Shown piece by piece: positions 25,501-36,409 of a stretch of DNA of 64,000 bases; position 1 is the first letter of the stretch, and each line of letters begins with the position of its first letter. The DNA comes from Erythrophleum ivorense. Its lineage: Eukaryota; Streptophyta; Magnoliopsida; Fabales; Fabaceae. Location of the stretch: the NCBI GenBank assembly GCA_026724425.1, contig JAIUCV010000001.1, positions 21,947,802-22,011,801 of the forward strand. The letters are read 5' to 3'. The notes beneath the pieces are model-generated. The model saw only the letters and a list, made by a program, of their open reading frames with translations, was not told where the DNA came from and did no database searches. A program made the position numbers and the translations under genes.

Positions 25501-28500
25501 AGAGGGGTCTATTCAACTTATCACTAGATACAAATTAAATGGCCACAATTATCTTCAATGGGCCAAGTCAATGATAATGTTTGTCTCAAGCCAAGGGACA
25601 ACTACCTCACTGGAGCAACCATTCCTCTAGGGAAAAAAGGACTCAAGTACAAAGTGTGGAAGGCAAAAAGTAATATGGTCATGTCTTGGTTAGTCAATAC
25701 CATGGACAATGACAATGGGGAAGACTTTATGTTCTAAGACATTGCCCACAAGATTTGGACTGTTGTAAAGGGGACTTACTTTGACAAAGAGGATATTGTT
25801 GAACTTTTTGAGATCAAAGGTACTCTTCATGAACTTAAACAAAATGAGTTGCCTATGACTCAATATTTTACCAAGCTAACCCACCTTTCTAAACAATTAA
25901 ATGTCTTTGAAAATCTAGATTGGTCATGTCTTGAGGATGCAAGAAGATATCAAGAAATTGTTGAAAAAGAGAGGATTTTTAAATCTTTAGTAGGCTTGAA
26001 TAAATCATTGGATGAAGTTTAGGTAAGAATCTTAGGTACCAAGCCTCTACCATCACTTAGGGAAGTCTTCTCCAAAGTTCAAAGGGTCTGAGAACATGAA
26101 AAAGCTCTTGACAGGGACCACTTTATTGGTTGTTGCACTTGAAGGTTTTGCTATCTTACTTGGTAATGCCAACTAGAACATTGAAAATAAATCGGAAAGG
26201 GTAGACCTTGGTGTGACCGCTACTACTAGTGCGCAGGTCATGCCTGTGAGACTTGATGGAAGTTACATGGCAAATTAGTTGACTATAAACCCACCAAAGA
26301 GAAAACCAGCGAGGAATATGCTACCTCCCCAGATAGAGTTGAAAAAACTCTTAAATGAACCTGCATTTTTCAGCAAGGGGCAAGTAGAATGGCTTCAAAA
26401 GTTGATCAGCCAATATTCATTATCTACTTCCATTGTTGCTACTAATACCATGGCACAGAAAGGTACTTTCTTAACTACACTTCATGGTCAAGGAGAAGAT
26501 GCAACCTCCTAGATAATTGATTCAGGTACTTACATGGCAAAAATGTTTCCCTCTTAATTTATCAATAAGAGTATAAAGTTTTTCCAATGTGAACTTTTTC
26601 AGTTATTAAAACATTGTTGTAGCACTTATCATACAAATGATTATAGACTATCTCACCCATTTTCTGTCATTCATAATGATATTTGGGGGCCATGTCATGC
26701 TCAAAATATAACCGATACTCATTGGTTCTTATCTTTCATTGATGATCACACTTGTATAACTTGGGTATCTCTTATGAAAGACAAGTCAGTTGTCACAATG
26801 GTCAAAAATTTCCATTCCATGATTAAAAATCAATTTCAGACTCATTTAAATTTTCAAGGCTAACAATGCTAGGAATTATTTCAATTTTGTTCTTGGAAAA
26901 TTTTTCCATGAAAATGGTATTGTTCATCAAAATTCTTTTGTCCACACTTTTTAGCAAATTGGTATAGTTAAAAAAGAAAATAGACACTTTGAAATTGTGA
27001 AGTCTCTTATGTTCACAAATAATGTCTCTAAATAATTTTGGGGGAAAGCTATATTGACTGCAACTTATCTTATCAATAGAATGCCCTTAAGAACCCTCAA
27101 ATTTGACTTTCTTTGCCAAAGTCTCCTTTTAGCCTTTCCATGTCATCACTGATCTTCCTCTAAAGGTGTTTAGGTGTTTTACTTATGTCCCTATCCCTCA
27201 ACAACAAAGGAGTAAACTTGATCCCAAATCTGTTAAGAGTGTTGTCCTTGAGTATTCTTAACACCAAAAAAGTTACAAGTTTTACTCTCCAATTACCTAG
27301 AAATTGTATACCTCTATGGATATCACTTTTCTTAAACAGGTGTCATACTATCCCAAAACTCATATTCAGGGGAGAATCTGGCTAGTGAGGAAGAATACAA
27401 GTTTTGGGCCCATATTCCTACTACACCTAAGCTTATGCCTTTTTTTCTTTTGGGGCCTATACTAGAGCCCCTGCCTAAACTCGAGCTTATATCTAAACCC
27501 AAGGCTTCCAAAAATCTAAACCAAAGAACCAGTAATAACCTTAAGGTGCATTCAAGGTGCAATAAGCAAGGTGAGTAGTGATGCACAATTGAAGAACATT
27601 GACAACTTGAGCCAAATCCAACTTACACTAAAAGCACACAAAGTTATGAAGGTAATACTAATTCTAAAGTCTTTTCGGATGAATTTGCTGATCTTCACCT
27701 CTTTACTGTACAAAGAAAGGGAATTAGATCATGTATCTAGTATCCCATCTATATCCTATGAGAAGCTGTCTCCTAGTTATAAGACATTTACTACAAATAT
27801 GGATAGCATTGAAATTCCTAACAGGACAGTAAAAGCTCTTTAGCACCCAAAGTAAAGAGATACTATAAATGAAGAGTTACGTGCTCTTGAAAAGAATGGC
27901 ACAGGGCAATTCACTTAAAAACCTCAAGAGAAGCAACCTGTGGGAGGCAAGTGGGTATTCAATGTGAAATATAAAGCAGTTGAAGCATTGAGATACAAGG
28001 CAAGATTGGTTGCTAAAGGCTTTATTTTAATATATGGAATAGACTACTAGTAGACATTTGCCCTGAATACAAAACTAAATGCCATTTGGGTCCTCCTATC
28101 CATAGCTATGTACATCGATTGGAAGCTTCGTCAATTGAATTTAAAAAATGCACTCCTAAATGGGAATCTTGATGAGGAAGTTTACATCGAGATACCTCAT
28201 AGTTTGAAGAATCCTAGCAATGCCAATTTGGTGTGCAGGCTCTGGAAATCACTATATGGGCTCAAGCAATCCTTGAGAACTTGGTTCAAAAGACTTGTTA
28301 AGGCAATGAAAAAGCTTGGGTTCACACAAGATTAGGCTTATTACACCTTGTTTATTAAAGCAACTAGTGGTAAGACTTCTTTTCTAATTGTATACGTGGA
28401 TGACATAATATGACAAGGAAATAATGAGAAAGAGTTCATCCATCTTAAGGTCTTGAGTAAGAGTTTGAAATTAAAGACTTGGGTGATTTAGAATATTTCC

Positions 28501-31500
28501 TAGGTATGAAGGTAGCTCAGTCTAGCACGGGGATTTCTATATTCGAAAGAAAATATACTTTTGACTTGTTTAAGGATATTAGTATATTTGGTTATAAACC
28601 CGTCAATATTTTTATGGATCTGTCAAACAAAGTTGGCATAAAGAAAAATTCAACTTTAGTTGATAAAGGAATGCACTAGAGATCTCCCATACAAGATCGG
28701 ATATCAATTTCGTAGTGATCGTGGTAAGCCAATTTATGAATAACCCTATTGAAAAACACCTTGAAGCTATCAACATAATAGTTAAGTATTTAAAAATGAC
28801 ACAAGGAAGGGAGCTTGTTTTTCAAGAAAGGAACCAATGAAAGCATAGATGTATTCTCATGTAGATTGGGTTGGATCTCTCACTAATTGAAGGTCAACCT
28901 CACCCATGTCTAGGGTAACCTCATTACCTGGACGAGCAAGAAGCCAAATTTTCGGCAATGGCACATGGAATTTGTGAAAGTATATGGTTAAAAAGGCTCC
29001 TTGAAGAGCTTCAATTTCCTACTTCTATATCTATGAAGTTATTGTGTGACAACCAAGCATCAATAAGCATTGCAAAGAACACAATTTATGATGACAGAAC
29101 CAAATGTCTTGAAATTAATAGGCATTTTATCAAAGAAAAGATAGAAAAGGGGATCATTGAGGTGATTTATACACCTACACATCAACAAACAGTTGATGTT
29201 TTGACCAAAGCTCTTTCTAGAAATCCAAGTTGGGCATGATTGACATTTATTCTCTAACTTGAGGGGAAGTGTGGAATTCTTGATATATATATATATATAT
29301 ATATATATATCTTTTTTGCATTTAAGAGATTCTTTGTATTCTCAAGGATATTATTGTAAATAACCTTAGCTTTAGGCCTGTAAATAGCTCCTCCCATTGT
29401 TTGTAAATTAATTCAGAGAAGATTCAAATTATTCTAAGCTTTATCTTCAATATGTCATTTCTTTGTAAAGTCAATGATATTGGTATTGAAATCTATTTGC
29501 AAATACATATTTCCTAAGTATATGATATGCAGGGCTGTTATCATGCAAATTATTAAATTAATGTAGTATATAGTACGACTAATTTGTAAAGAATGATTTC
29601 TTTTTTGAGTGGGAAAGAAAAATAAATTGTAAGGGTATTAATATAGTTGATGCAGGGGGTTTCTCCTTTCAGCATCACATCAACTTGAGTCTTTGTTGTT
29701 GTGTTAGTCATTGATATGTTATACATGGTCATAGTTGTAGATCTACTCAAACATACTGTTTATTTTCTGATGGTCACCTTTGGTTACTGTTGCACGTACT
29801 GTGTTACATTATTCTCTCCATCTTTGTTCTCTTATACTGCTCAATTATCATATTGTCATAAGCATGGATTATTATATTTACATTGTAATCTTTGCCAAAG
29901 GTTCTATATTGATTCAAAGCAACCTATGATGATATTAAGTTCATCAATTGGTATGTGTCAATTCAAAAGAAGTATACAATGATCAAAACATCTTTTACTA
30001 TCCTAGATGATGGCTTATAGTTTCAGGCACAAACATATGCTTCAGATGAAATTTAAGATTTTGTCAAGTGTTGTTACTTAATGTTGCTATCAGCTTGCAT
30101 GAAACTGTCCTTCAATCCCCTACCTCAATTATTGTCCGTTAAATTTTAGGAAGAAAATGGAGAACAGTAGAATTTCAAGTGAAGAGTTGCATGAACAGTC
30201 AACCAAGGAGAAATTGTCAAAAGTTGATACTGATGATGAAATGCTCAGCTCTGTTCTTAAGTAAATCTCCTCTCTTGCCTTCTTTTCTAGGAATGTATTT
30301 ATTGAGGATTTATATCTGGCATGTAGTTTTTGTTCGTTTCTCCTGTTCCTCCTCCCTCTGCCCTGGCTTGAAAAATATGACATCTGGTTCTCATATTTCT
30401 ACCTATATGTTTTATCAAATATCAACAATTAAAGTAACAATGTTCTTTAGTGCTTTTCACTCCCTCTTTGTACATCTACTTGAACATGCTGTTATTTTCT
30501 GATAGTCACCTTTGGTTATTGCTGCATGCTCTGTGTGTTACATTATTGTCTCCATTCTTGTTCTCTTATACTGCTTAATTATCATATTGTCATTACTTAT
30601 GATCATGGTTTGTACCCTTGCATTTTCTATTAATGAGTAGTACAGAGCATGGATTATTATATTTACATTGTAATCTCTGCCAAAGGGTCTATATTGATTC
30701 AAAGAAACCTATGATAATATTAAGTTCATCAATTGGTATGTGTCAGTTCAAAAAGTATACGATGATAAAAACATCTTTTACTATCCTATATGATGGTTTC
30801 AAGTTTCAGGGACAAATATATGCTTCAGATGAAATTTAACATTTTGTCAAATGTTGTTACTTAATGTTGCTATCAGCTCGCATGAAACTGTCCTTCAATA
30901 CCCTACCTCAATTATTTTCTGTTATATTTTAGGAAGAAAATGGAGAACGGTAGAATTTCAAGTGAAGAGTTACGTGAACAATCCAGCAAGGGGAAATTGT
31001 CAAACAATGATTCTGAGGATGAAATGCTCAGCTCTGTTCTTAAGTAAATCTCCTCTCTCACCTTCCTTTTCTATGAATGTATTTAATGAAGATAGGGACT
31101 GTTAACATTTATAACTGGCATGTAGTTTTTGCTTGTTTCTCCTGTTCCTCGTTCTGCCCTGGGTTGGAAAATATGACAATTGGATCCCATATTTCTACCT
31201 GTTTGTTTTATCAAATATCAACGATTAGAGTAACCCATGTTTTGTCATGCTTTTCATTTCACTACCTTTTTAACGTGGAACCAAACACAGTCTGCTTATA
31301 TAGCTCTTTTAACCTTCTTTACATTTCAATTATTATATTTTGGTGTCAATGATGCATATGCATGGTTGATGATGAGTCACTGATCCATTCAGGCTTTTTG
31401 AATGTGCACCATGGTTTTTGGTGACAACATTCTTCTTGAAAGAGACTTTGTTTCCAAAAGGACCAAAAGTAAATTTATGCTTAAGTGATGTATTTAAAAT

Positions 31501-34500
31501 AAAAAATTTTCTTCTTCTATGTTCTTCTGTTCATGTCATAAAAGTCATTGCCTTTGGCCCTTTCGTCATGCTATTTGTTCATGAATCCTGCAGTGTCATG
31601 TGTATGATGCATTTATATTACCTAACCTGCATGGCATGTGTGTTTGCTCTTTATGTATGTGGATAATAATTGTATTTCAATTAAAAAATTATTAAGGAGA
31701 AAAGAATGATGTACAAGAGTAGCGAATAAGAAATCCTCAGGAGAAAAACTGAAATACAAAAGCCAGAAAAAATAAGAAAAATACTTAATTAAGCAAAGTT
31801 TGCCAATCTCTCTGCGTAACCAACAAAGAATCTAAAGTAGCCATTAGCAGTGCACCCAAAAAAGCTAATAGGATCACTTTATTCCATAAAAGGAGGTGAC
31901 CTAAAAGTTTAACTTGAAAGTTCTGGTATACCTCTCCACTGATGTGCAAAATAACAACAGTTAGTCTCTCACTTCTCTGAGAACCATCAAGGACAAGTCC
32001 AGTATTTGCTAAAAATACCAAAAATTCTTTACAAGTATCTAGCAGCTGGGCAATGTAAAAATAAATGTATGCTATTGTACAGAATCAAATAAACACATAA
32101 CGCAATCAATAAGAGAAAGTGCTTTGTCATGTTTGCAAACCTGCAACATATTACCTGTTTTAATGTTAGAGATTACTGAGGTCCAAATGATAAACTTCAC
32201 CTTAGAGATGGCCTTGGATTTCATATGGAAATTGGCAAGAAGAAAGAATTCAATGTTTGGAGAATAAGTAGAGTGTGAAGTCTAAAATCCAGTGTAGTCA
32301 AAGGGCCTCAGTGCCAAGAGGCCTCAACACCTCTTGCTGGCTGAGGCGAGGGGCCTTCAGCCAGGTGAATGCCTCAAGTGCTTTGCATATACAAGGTTTA
32401 TTTTACATAGAAATACAGCCCTAAAAGCCCACCCAGATGGTTACTCTCTGGTTTGAGTATTTTAAAACAAGATAGGTGTTTAAGAAAATGAATCATAAAT
32501 CCCAATTCAATAACTCCTAGGTATTAGGGAAAAGTGACCATTCACTTTAGAATATTGTTATTTAGGCTGTTAGTCATTCACTATAAAACAAGATAAGTAT
32601 ATTTTGCTTAATGGCTTCAATAGTGAACTTTTTTAATATGATTATTATGCTTGAAAAATTAATTAATGTCTCAAATGTTATCACAATAGTTCATATTTAT
32701 TTTCTATTTATATAGCGTATTTTCAGCTTTTTTCTCTTATTTAAATGCTATGCTTCACTCGGGTGAGTACTATTCTAGCCCATCTTGCCTCAAGGAAGTA
32801 GGGGGGTCTAGCAACTTAATGGTGCCTCTGGCATTTGACTACCTTGCTAAAACCTCCTATCTGCCAATGAAGAGGGATGTTTTAAGAAAATAGGGAGAGC
32901 AGAGCTAGCCAAGACAGATAGGACCAAACAAATTTTCTTTATTGGAAGACTCAAGTGTGGGTGTATAACACTGCTTCTTCAGCCTTTATATATACTGATG
33001 CTTTGGCCATACAAAGACACTTGGTCGCTTTATTTGGATGCACTAATAATTTTTTTATGCTAAAATATATCAACTTTTTTTATTTGCTAAATTTATGTTT
33101 TAGGGGAATTCTCAAGCTGAATTGGTTACAGAACTGAACTACTAATATGTGCTAATTATGCAAGTCAACAGAAATTTATGTTTCTCCCTTCTGAGCTTTT
33201 CTTTTTTCTTTTTGGCCAAACTTCCGAGCTTTTCTTTACCTCTCCTTCTGTGTGATTTTTTCTTAAAGAAATAAAACTAATATTTGATAAGGTACAGAAA
33301 CTTGTTGAAGCATAAAAGGTGCTTGTGGATCCTTGATAGTTGAGACAAATCAACCAAACAAATGACCATACTTTTTATGTGTGTGGGAGCATGTGGGACT
33401 AGTAGATGTAGATCTTGTAATTTAAAGTTGTTTTATAATTAATGAGACCTTATATCATATGGAAAATGTAGAGGATAAGTTGGCATATAGCGTACAAATT
33501 GTGTGGTATGTTTGACATGCGAATTAAAGTGTTTTATAAACCCTTCTAAGTATGAAGAGGGATCTGAGATGCATGCACAAATGATATACATAATTGATTT
33601 TCAAAAGATTTTATCTCTAAATTTTCTGGACATGTGAATCAGAGCTCTGGATTTGACTCAACATAAATATCAATGTTAAGGCATTACATTTAAAATGTTA
33701 AAGTAAAATCAGGCAAGTGTCATTTCCATATCTTGATATGCATGATTTGCAATTTTAGGTTAGAATTAAGTTTTCATATGTAGTTTATGCATCACTGACT
33801 CACTGTAGTTGCGCATCTCGTGTCTATGCAGTGATTATTATTGTTGAAATGAAGCTTTGTTGTAAATTGCAATGTATAGAAAGGGACCGACTCTGATTGA
33901 GTTGTTTATAATACTAGTTTGCATGCAAGGATAGGTTCCTTATAATTTTTCTTAAAGAAAATAATAATGGGTGGTCTCATTAAATGTGGTCTGTGTTGGA
34001 ATTGCAGCAGGCTAATCCCTTTGCATATCAACTTGGACATTGGGCTCTAATTTGTTAAAATTTTTTCATTTCTTATTTGTTCAATTTCTGGATGTAGGAA
34101 AACTAGAAGATCTCTTCTCAAACCAATGAATGATGAACCTCAGACCATCCAAATTCAGGAGACATTTATGAACCATGATTCTTTTAATTGTGGTACAAAT
34201 GACATTTTGGAAAGGTATGTTGCACAAGAACAATATCATTGTCTTTTTGTATAAACGTCTATTGCTAGTTTGATTATTTAGGCTGACTATTGCGAGTTTA
34301 ATGAGTTTTAATATCTAGTCTGTAAACAATGTGGAAGCATATATATGTAGAGATAGAAACTTTTCAAGTTCTTTAGAGGAAAATAAGAATCAAGGGCTAG
34401 TGATGCATAGTTAGCACACCTATCGGCTATAAGTGAAGACTGATCTAGTTATTCCCTCTTCCATAGATTGCCTGTACAAAACAGATTTTTTACTGCCTTA

Positions 34501-34912
34501 ATCTGTGATGACTGTAATTGAAGTTGGATGTAGGTTCAGTCAATGGGTGCTGACAAACATGGATATGTAATCCATTGTGTCAGCGTTGGTATTTTCGTAG
34601 AATCTCAAAGAAATGTTTATAGACTACAGAGCAACGTGATTGACCCAAAAAAAAGAGACTATAGATATAGAGCAATGTGGAATTAATAGAATTTATACAG
34701 TTAACTAAGCATCTTAATGGGTTTAGTTGATTTATTTAGTGGTTGAATTAACTGGCGATGGCAGTGAAAATTGGGCGGGCCTTTCAAATACTCATCAAGT
34801 GGATGATGAGTTGATAGATTCAGAGGATGATGTGGCCACCGGTATTTTTCCTGACAATGCTGTATCCAGAAGGAAGCTGAGGATGATTATTGATCCTGAG
34901 GATGATGATTGA
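13595..34912 (+). CDS. TIM: TIMELESS homologue (replication fork protection protein), 21 exons
   Basis: Eukaryotic TIMELESS (yeast Tof1/Swi1) pairs with TIPIN at the replisome, couples helicase to polymerases and supports the S-phase checkpoint and cohesion. Exons by splice signals: 13595-13697, 13784-13936, 14020-14179, 14309-14627, 14966-15103, 15180-15369, 15478-15608, 18346-18558, 19485-19651, 20367-20445, 20863-21396, 21492-21862, 22126-22206, 22285-22389, 22605-22853, 23102-23170, 23389-23616, 30150-30260, 30933-31043, 34098-34214, 34765-34912. They total 3777 nt, 1258 residues, with every junction in frame. Residues 1-~350 form the conserved N-terminal domain (GLSVICAGLG, LRRDDPQTRDVFKQ, HYVGGSSFYLRQDNLLLLEI). 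A basic then acidic linker starts near 552. Residues ~885-1080 hold two related repeats (LDPDGKISPAQISSKLKRLGL and LDVDGKFTPRQVSHKLKQLGL). The tail is acidic (DDELIDSEDD, DPEDDD). The start lies in good context after an E2F site and telo-box. The last acceptor (34764) was chosen because it alone keeps frame. It is longer than the ~1140-residue Arabidopsis protein as I remember it. No disabling change was seen. Confidence 0.9.
15846..16176 (+). repeat. 5' LTR of the intron-7 element
   Basis: It starts TGTTGGTAAATCTG and ends ATTCTTGA directly before the PBS. It contains a poly-T run near 15980 and aligns along its length with 17366-17696, with scattered differences that indicate moderate age. 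Confidence 0.85.
16195..17335 (+). pseudogene. gag remnant of the intron-7 element
   Basis: The frame from 16195 holds the copia gag signature LITGHRFNGSNNLQWSSSVLMF, then stops. A second piece at 16959-17150 contains a shortened zinc-knuckle-like motif (CTWCEGHTKEKCWKIHGRP, two residues short between the second Cys and the His). A lysine-rich stretch follows (FSKKQWELLKKLLSDK). Several stops and frame changes mean no functional protein. No protease or pol motif is present. Confidence 0.7.
17366..17696 (+). repeat. 3' LTR of the intron-7 element
   Basis: It begins TATTGGTAAATCTG (first G mutated to A relative to the 5' LTR) and ends ATTCTTCA, followed by the TCATC target duplication. Confidence 0.85.
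18559..19484. other. TIMELESS intron 8 with an unassigned insertion-like segment
   Basis: No splice-supported exon here. On the minus strand, ~19200 down to 19015, a stop-free stretch reads FRSAIHGLDAIKPMVLKM followed by a charged helix-like sequence (RRRMRKEFQAVNMLDELAERV). It looks protein-derived and may be a transposon fragment, but I do not recognise it. Confidence 0.25.
20461..20481. repeat. (TC)n microsatellite in TIMELESS intron 10
   Basis: About ten TC dinucleotides, 15 bp after the exon 10 donor. Confidence 0.9.
24285..24567. mobile_element. Palindromic (foldback) MITE in TIMELESS intron 17
   Basis: The left arm (GGATTAGAATCCTC at ~24286, GTCACATG, TTGCACCTC, TTCAATTAAAAGTAAA) is mirrored by the right arm (TTTACTTTTAATTGAA, GCAATTAAAA, GTGACATTGAGGATCCTGATC ending ~24567). 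Arms of about 115 bp leave a ~50 bp centre, so nearly the whole element is an inverted repeat. No coding sequence. The TSD could not be fixed, so superfamily is open. Confidence 0.6.
24825..24985 (+). repeat. 5' LTR of the intron-17 copia element
   Basis: It runs TGTTACTCTTATATATATA to TTTATATTCA, directly before the PBS. It shares the AGGATATTATTGTAA and TTTAGGCCT landmarks with the 3' LTR. Confidence 0.7.
25464..29239 (+). pseudogene. gag-pol remnants of the intron-17 copia element
   Basis: In order: gag (LITRYKLNGHNYLQWAKSM near 25520); a lysine/glutamine-rich piece at 26279; integrase core pieces near 26640-26880 (HNDIWGP, FIDDHT); reverse transcriptase at 27940-28335 (GGKWVFNVKYKA, RYKARLVAKGF, NALLNGNLDEEVYIEIP, SLYGLKQSLRTWFK) and YVDD intact near 28390; the LGDLEYFLGMKV block at 28479; and RNase H from 28958 (CDNQASISIAKN, NRHFIKEKIEKG, TPTHQQTVDVLTKALS). 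Many stops and frameshifts separate the blocks, so it cannot be translated as one polyprotein. Confidence 0.85.
29270..29449 (+). repeat. 3' LTR of the intron-17 copia element
   Basis: It starts TGTGGAATTC after the polypurine tract and ends TTTATCTTCA. The (AT)n run at 29283-29310 is expanded compared with the 5' LTR. Confidence 0.7.
29283..29310. repeat. (AT)n microsatellite inside the 3' LTR
   Basis: About fourteen AT dinucleotides without interruption. Confidence 0.9.
29720..31270 (+). repeat. Tandem duplication (~0.75-0.8 kb) carrying a TIMELESS exon
   Basis: Unit 1 (~29720-30470) and unit 2 (~30471-31270) align through intron, exon and following intron. Shared landmarks include GTCACCTTTGGTTA, TTCTCTTATACTGCT, GCATGGATTATTATATTTAC and AACATCTTTTACTATCCTA. 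Each holds one 111-nt exon (30150-30260 and 30933-31043) with intact AG/GT borders and no stop. The exon copies differ at 12 of 111 positions by eye. Because 111 is a multiple of 3 and both borders have the same phase, including one or both copies keeps the frame. Confidence 0.85.
31680..32289 (-). pseudogene. LINE (non-LTR) reverse transcriptase 3' fragment, zf-RVT domain
   Basis: The minus strand reads KVKFIIWTSVISNIKTGNML, then KALSLIDCVMCLF, then HTFIFTLPSC. This matches the plant zf-RVT pattern (KVKFFVWTA..., HKALSP..CVLC, HLFLHC) found at the C-terminus of LINE-type polyproteins and in RT pseudogenes. Stops interrupt it. The endonuclease and RT core are missing. Its 5' edge abuts the hAT-type MITE at 32290, which suggests that insertion cut it. 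The remainder down to ~31680 reads as the tail of the same fragment. Confidence 0.65.
32290..32846. mobile_element. hAT-type MITE, 557 bp, in a TIMELESS intron
   Basis: Terminal inverted repeats CAGTGTAGTCAAA and TTTGACTACCTTG are flanked by 8-bp near-identical duplications CTAAAATC (32282-32289) and CTAAAACC (32847-32854). Both are hAT hallmarks. The subterminal parts are GC-richer (GGCCTCAGTGCC, GCTGAGGCGAGGGGCC). No coding sequence. Confidence 0.75.
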
Positions 34913-36331
34913 AATGGATGCATGACGAGGGCAAAGGTTCCTTCTCTTGTACTTAACTGTTTACTTCAAGTTTCAACAATCATTATCTATTTGGTTGAAG
35001 TGATTTAAATTGGATCATTCTCTATAAACCATTTCGGTTGTCATTGCTGAAGTAGCGTAGACATTATTTCAACTTCGACCAGCTATTTTCTTAACTGTTA
35101 CAGAGAATGATTTTTGAGAACATGGACCTGATTCTGTCAAACTGCGAAGCATCCATATCTGGCTATGCAGTTTGGTAATCTTTCATCCATTTAACAAACT
35201 ATTTTTATTTTACCTGCATATTAGACGATCTATTTTTTCCTCAAATTCAGCAGTCATTTCTGGATTATACAATGTACAGCATACTTTTGCCTTTGCTGAA
35301 CTAACTGTAAAACACAACCCTTTCTCTTACTACATAATTGTTTGATGTTGGTAATCATTCCAGGAGTTACTGCAACAATAGAGAACCGGCTTATTGCTTT
35401 GTGATGGGCACCTGTGGTCAGGGAACATAATTTTCTGGCAGGTGTACTTAGTCTAATCACTGCATGCCCAGGGACTGAACCGGTTTGTATCATTGTACAG
35501 ATGCTCTTAGTTCAAAGAAAGAACCATTTTCCTGCAGGGGCAAAGGGCACCCGGAGGTATGCCTTGATCAGCTAGAGATAGTAAAGAAAGATGTCTTGGA
35601 CAAGTTTATGTTTTGCTTATGTATATTGTAATGTCAGACCTCTCTATTTAGTCATGACTCAGACAGGCAATTTAGCAGTATACCAATGGTTGAGAAGAGA
35701 TCACTGATATAGTGCATAAAATTGGAAGATATGCGTACATTGCCAAAACTAAGTAAGAAAAAAAAAATAGCTCAGAAATCTTAATATTAACTGGTTTAGG
35801 CTTGATGATAAGCAAAAGCAAGTTATACTGGAAGAACAATAGCCATTTGAATCTCATGAATCTTTATCTTAAATGAAATTGTATGCATAAAGGGTTAGTG
35901 ACTTTTGCACTAATGTATATGTTTCTGAGCATTTCGTAAGCCCTGGCCAAGCCCCGCTGAGAATTAATTTTGATTAACGTGCAAATTGGCCCAAAGATAT
36001 TCTTACCTAAATAATAATAATAATAATAATAAGGTCAATTCAACAGACAAAAACTATCTGAATTTGGGGCCGCTTAGAGACTAGTCTCTTCAAATATAAA
36101 TCACAAAAAATAATCTATACAAAATCCACAAGAATTCAACCTAATTTAGCAAGAACCTAAATATAATATCAATTATTATGCAAACAACTTATAAACCTTC
36201 TCAAAAGAATACTCACATGAACCCAATTCCTGAATTACAATCAACATTTCTTTCGGAAACTGAAATAACTTGCAACATAGAATGCACCTTTCTTATTTTG
36301 GGAATTTTTTATATGCAAAACTTGAAGATAC
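34913..36331. other. 3' flank of TIMELESS, no gene seen
   Basis: This probably includes the TIMELESS 3' UTR; the poly(A) site was not identified. No frame with support. From ~36190 it holds a partial copy of the repeat module that makes up duplications A and B. Confidence 0.4.
36009..36032. repeat. (AAT)n microsatellite
   Basis: About eight AAT/ATA trinucleotides. Confidence 0.9.
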
Positions 36332-36409
36332 AATGAATATTGAAATTTTAGCCTTTCAGTACAGATGAAATTCACAGGCTAAAGTCTCAATTCTCCATTA
36401 CTGTAGTAT

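Larger units (their letters stand above)
24825..29449 (+). mobile_element. Decayed full-length Ty1/copia element in TIMELESS intron 17
   Basis: Short LTRs (24825-24985 and 29270-29449) bracket gag, integrase, RT and RNase H remnants in copia order and the host-gene sense direction. A PBS-like TGGTATCAAAGCTC starts at 24986 and a polypurine tract GAGGGGAAG precedes 29270. The LTRs share the same backbone; the 3' copy has a longer (AT)n. No convincing target duplication was found. The gag is related to, but different from, that of the intron-7 element. Confidence 0.85.

Noticed and set aside
24820..29454. Target-site duplication for the intron-17 copia element
   Set aside because: TTAAT on the left and ATATG on the right do not match, and shifting the ends by a few bases did not help.
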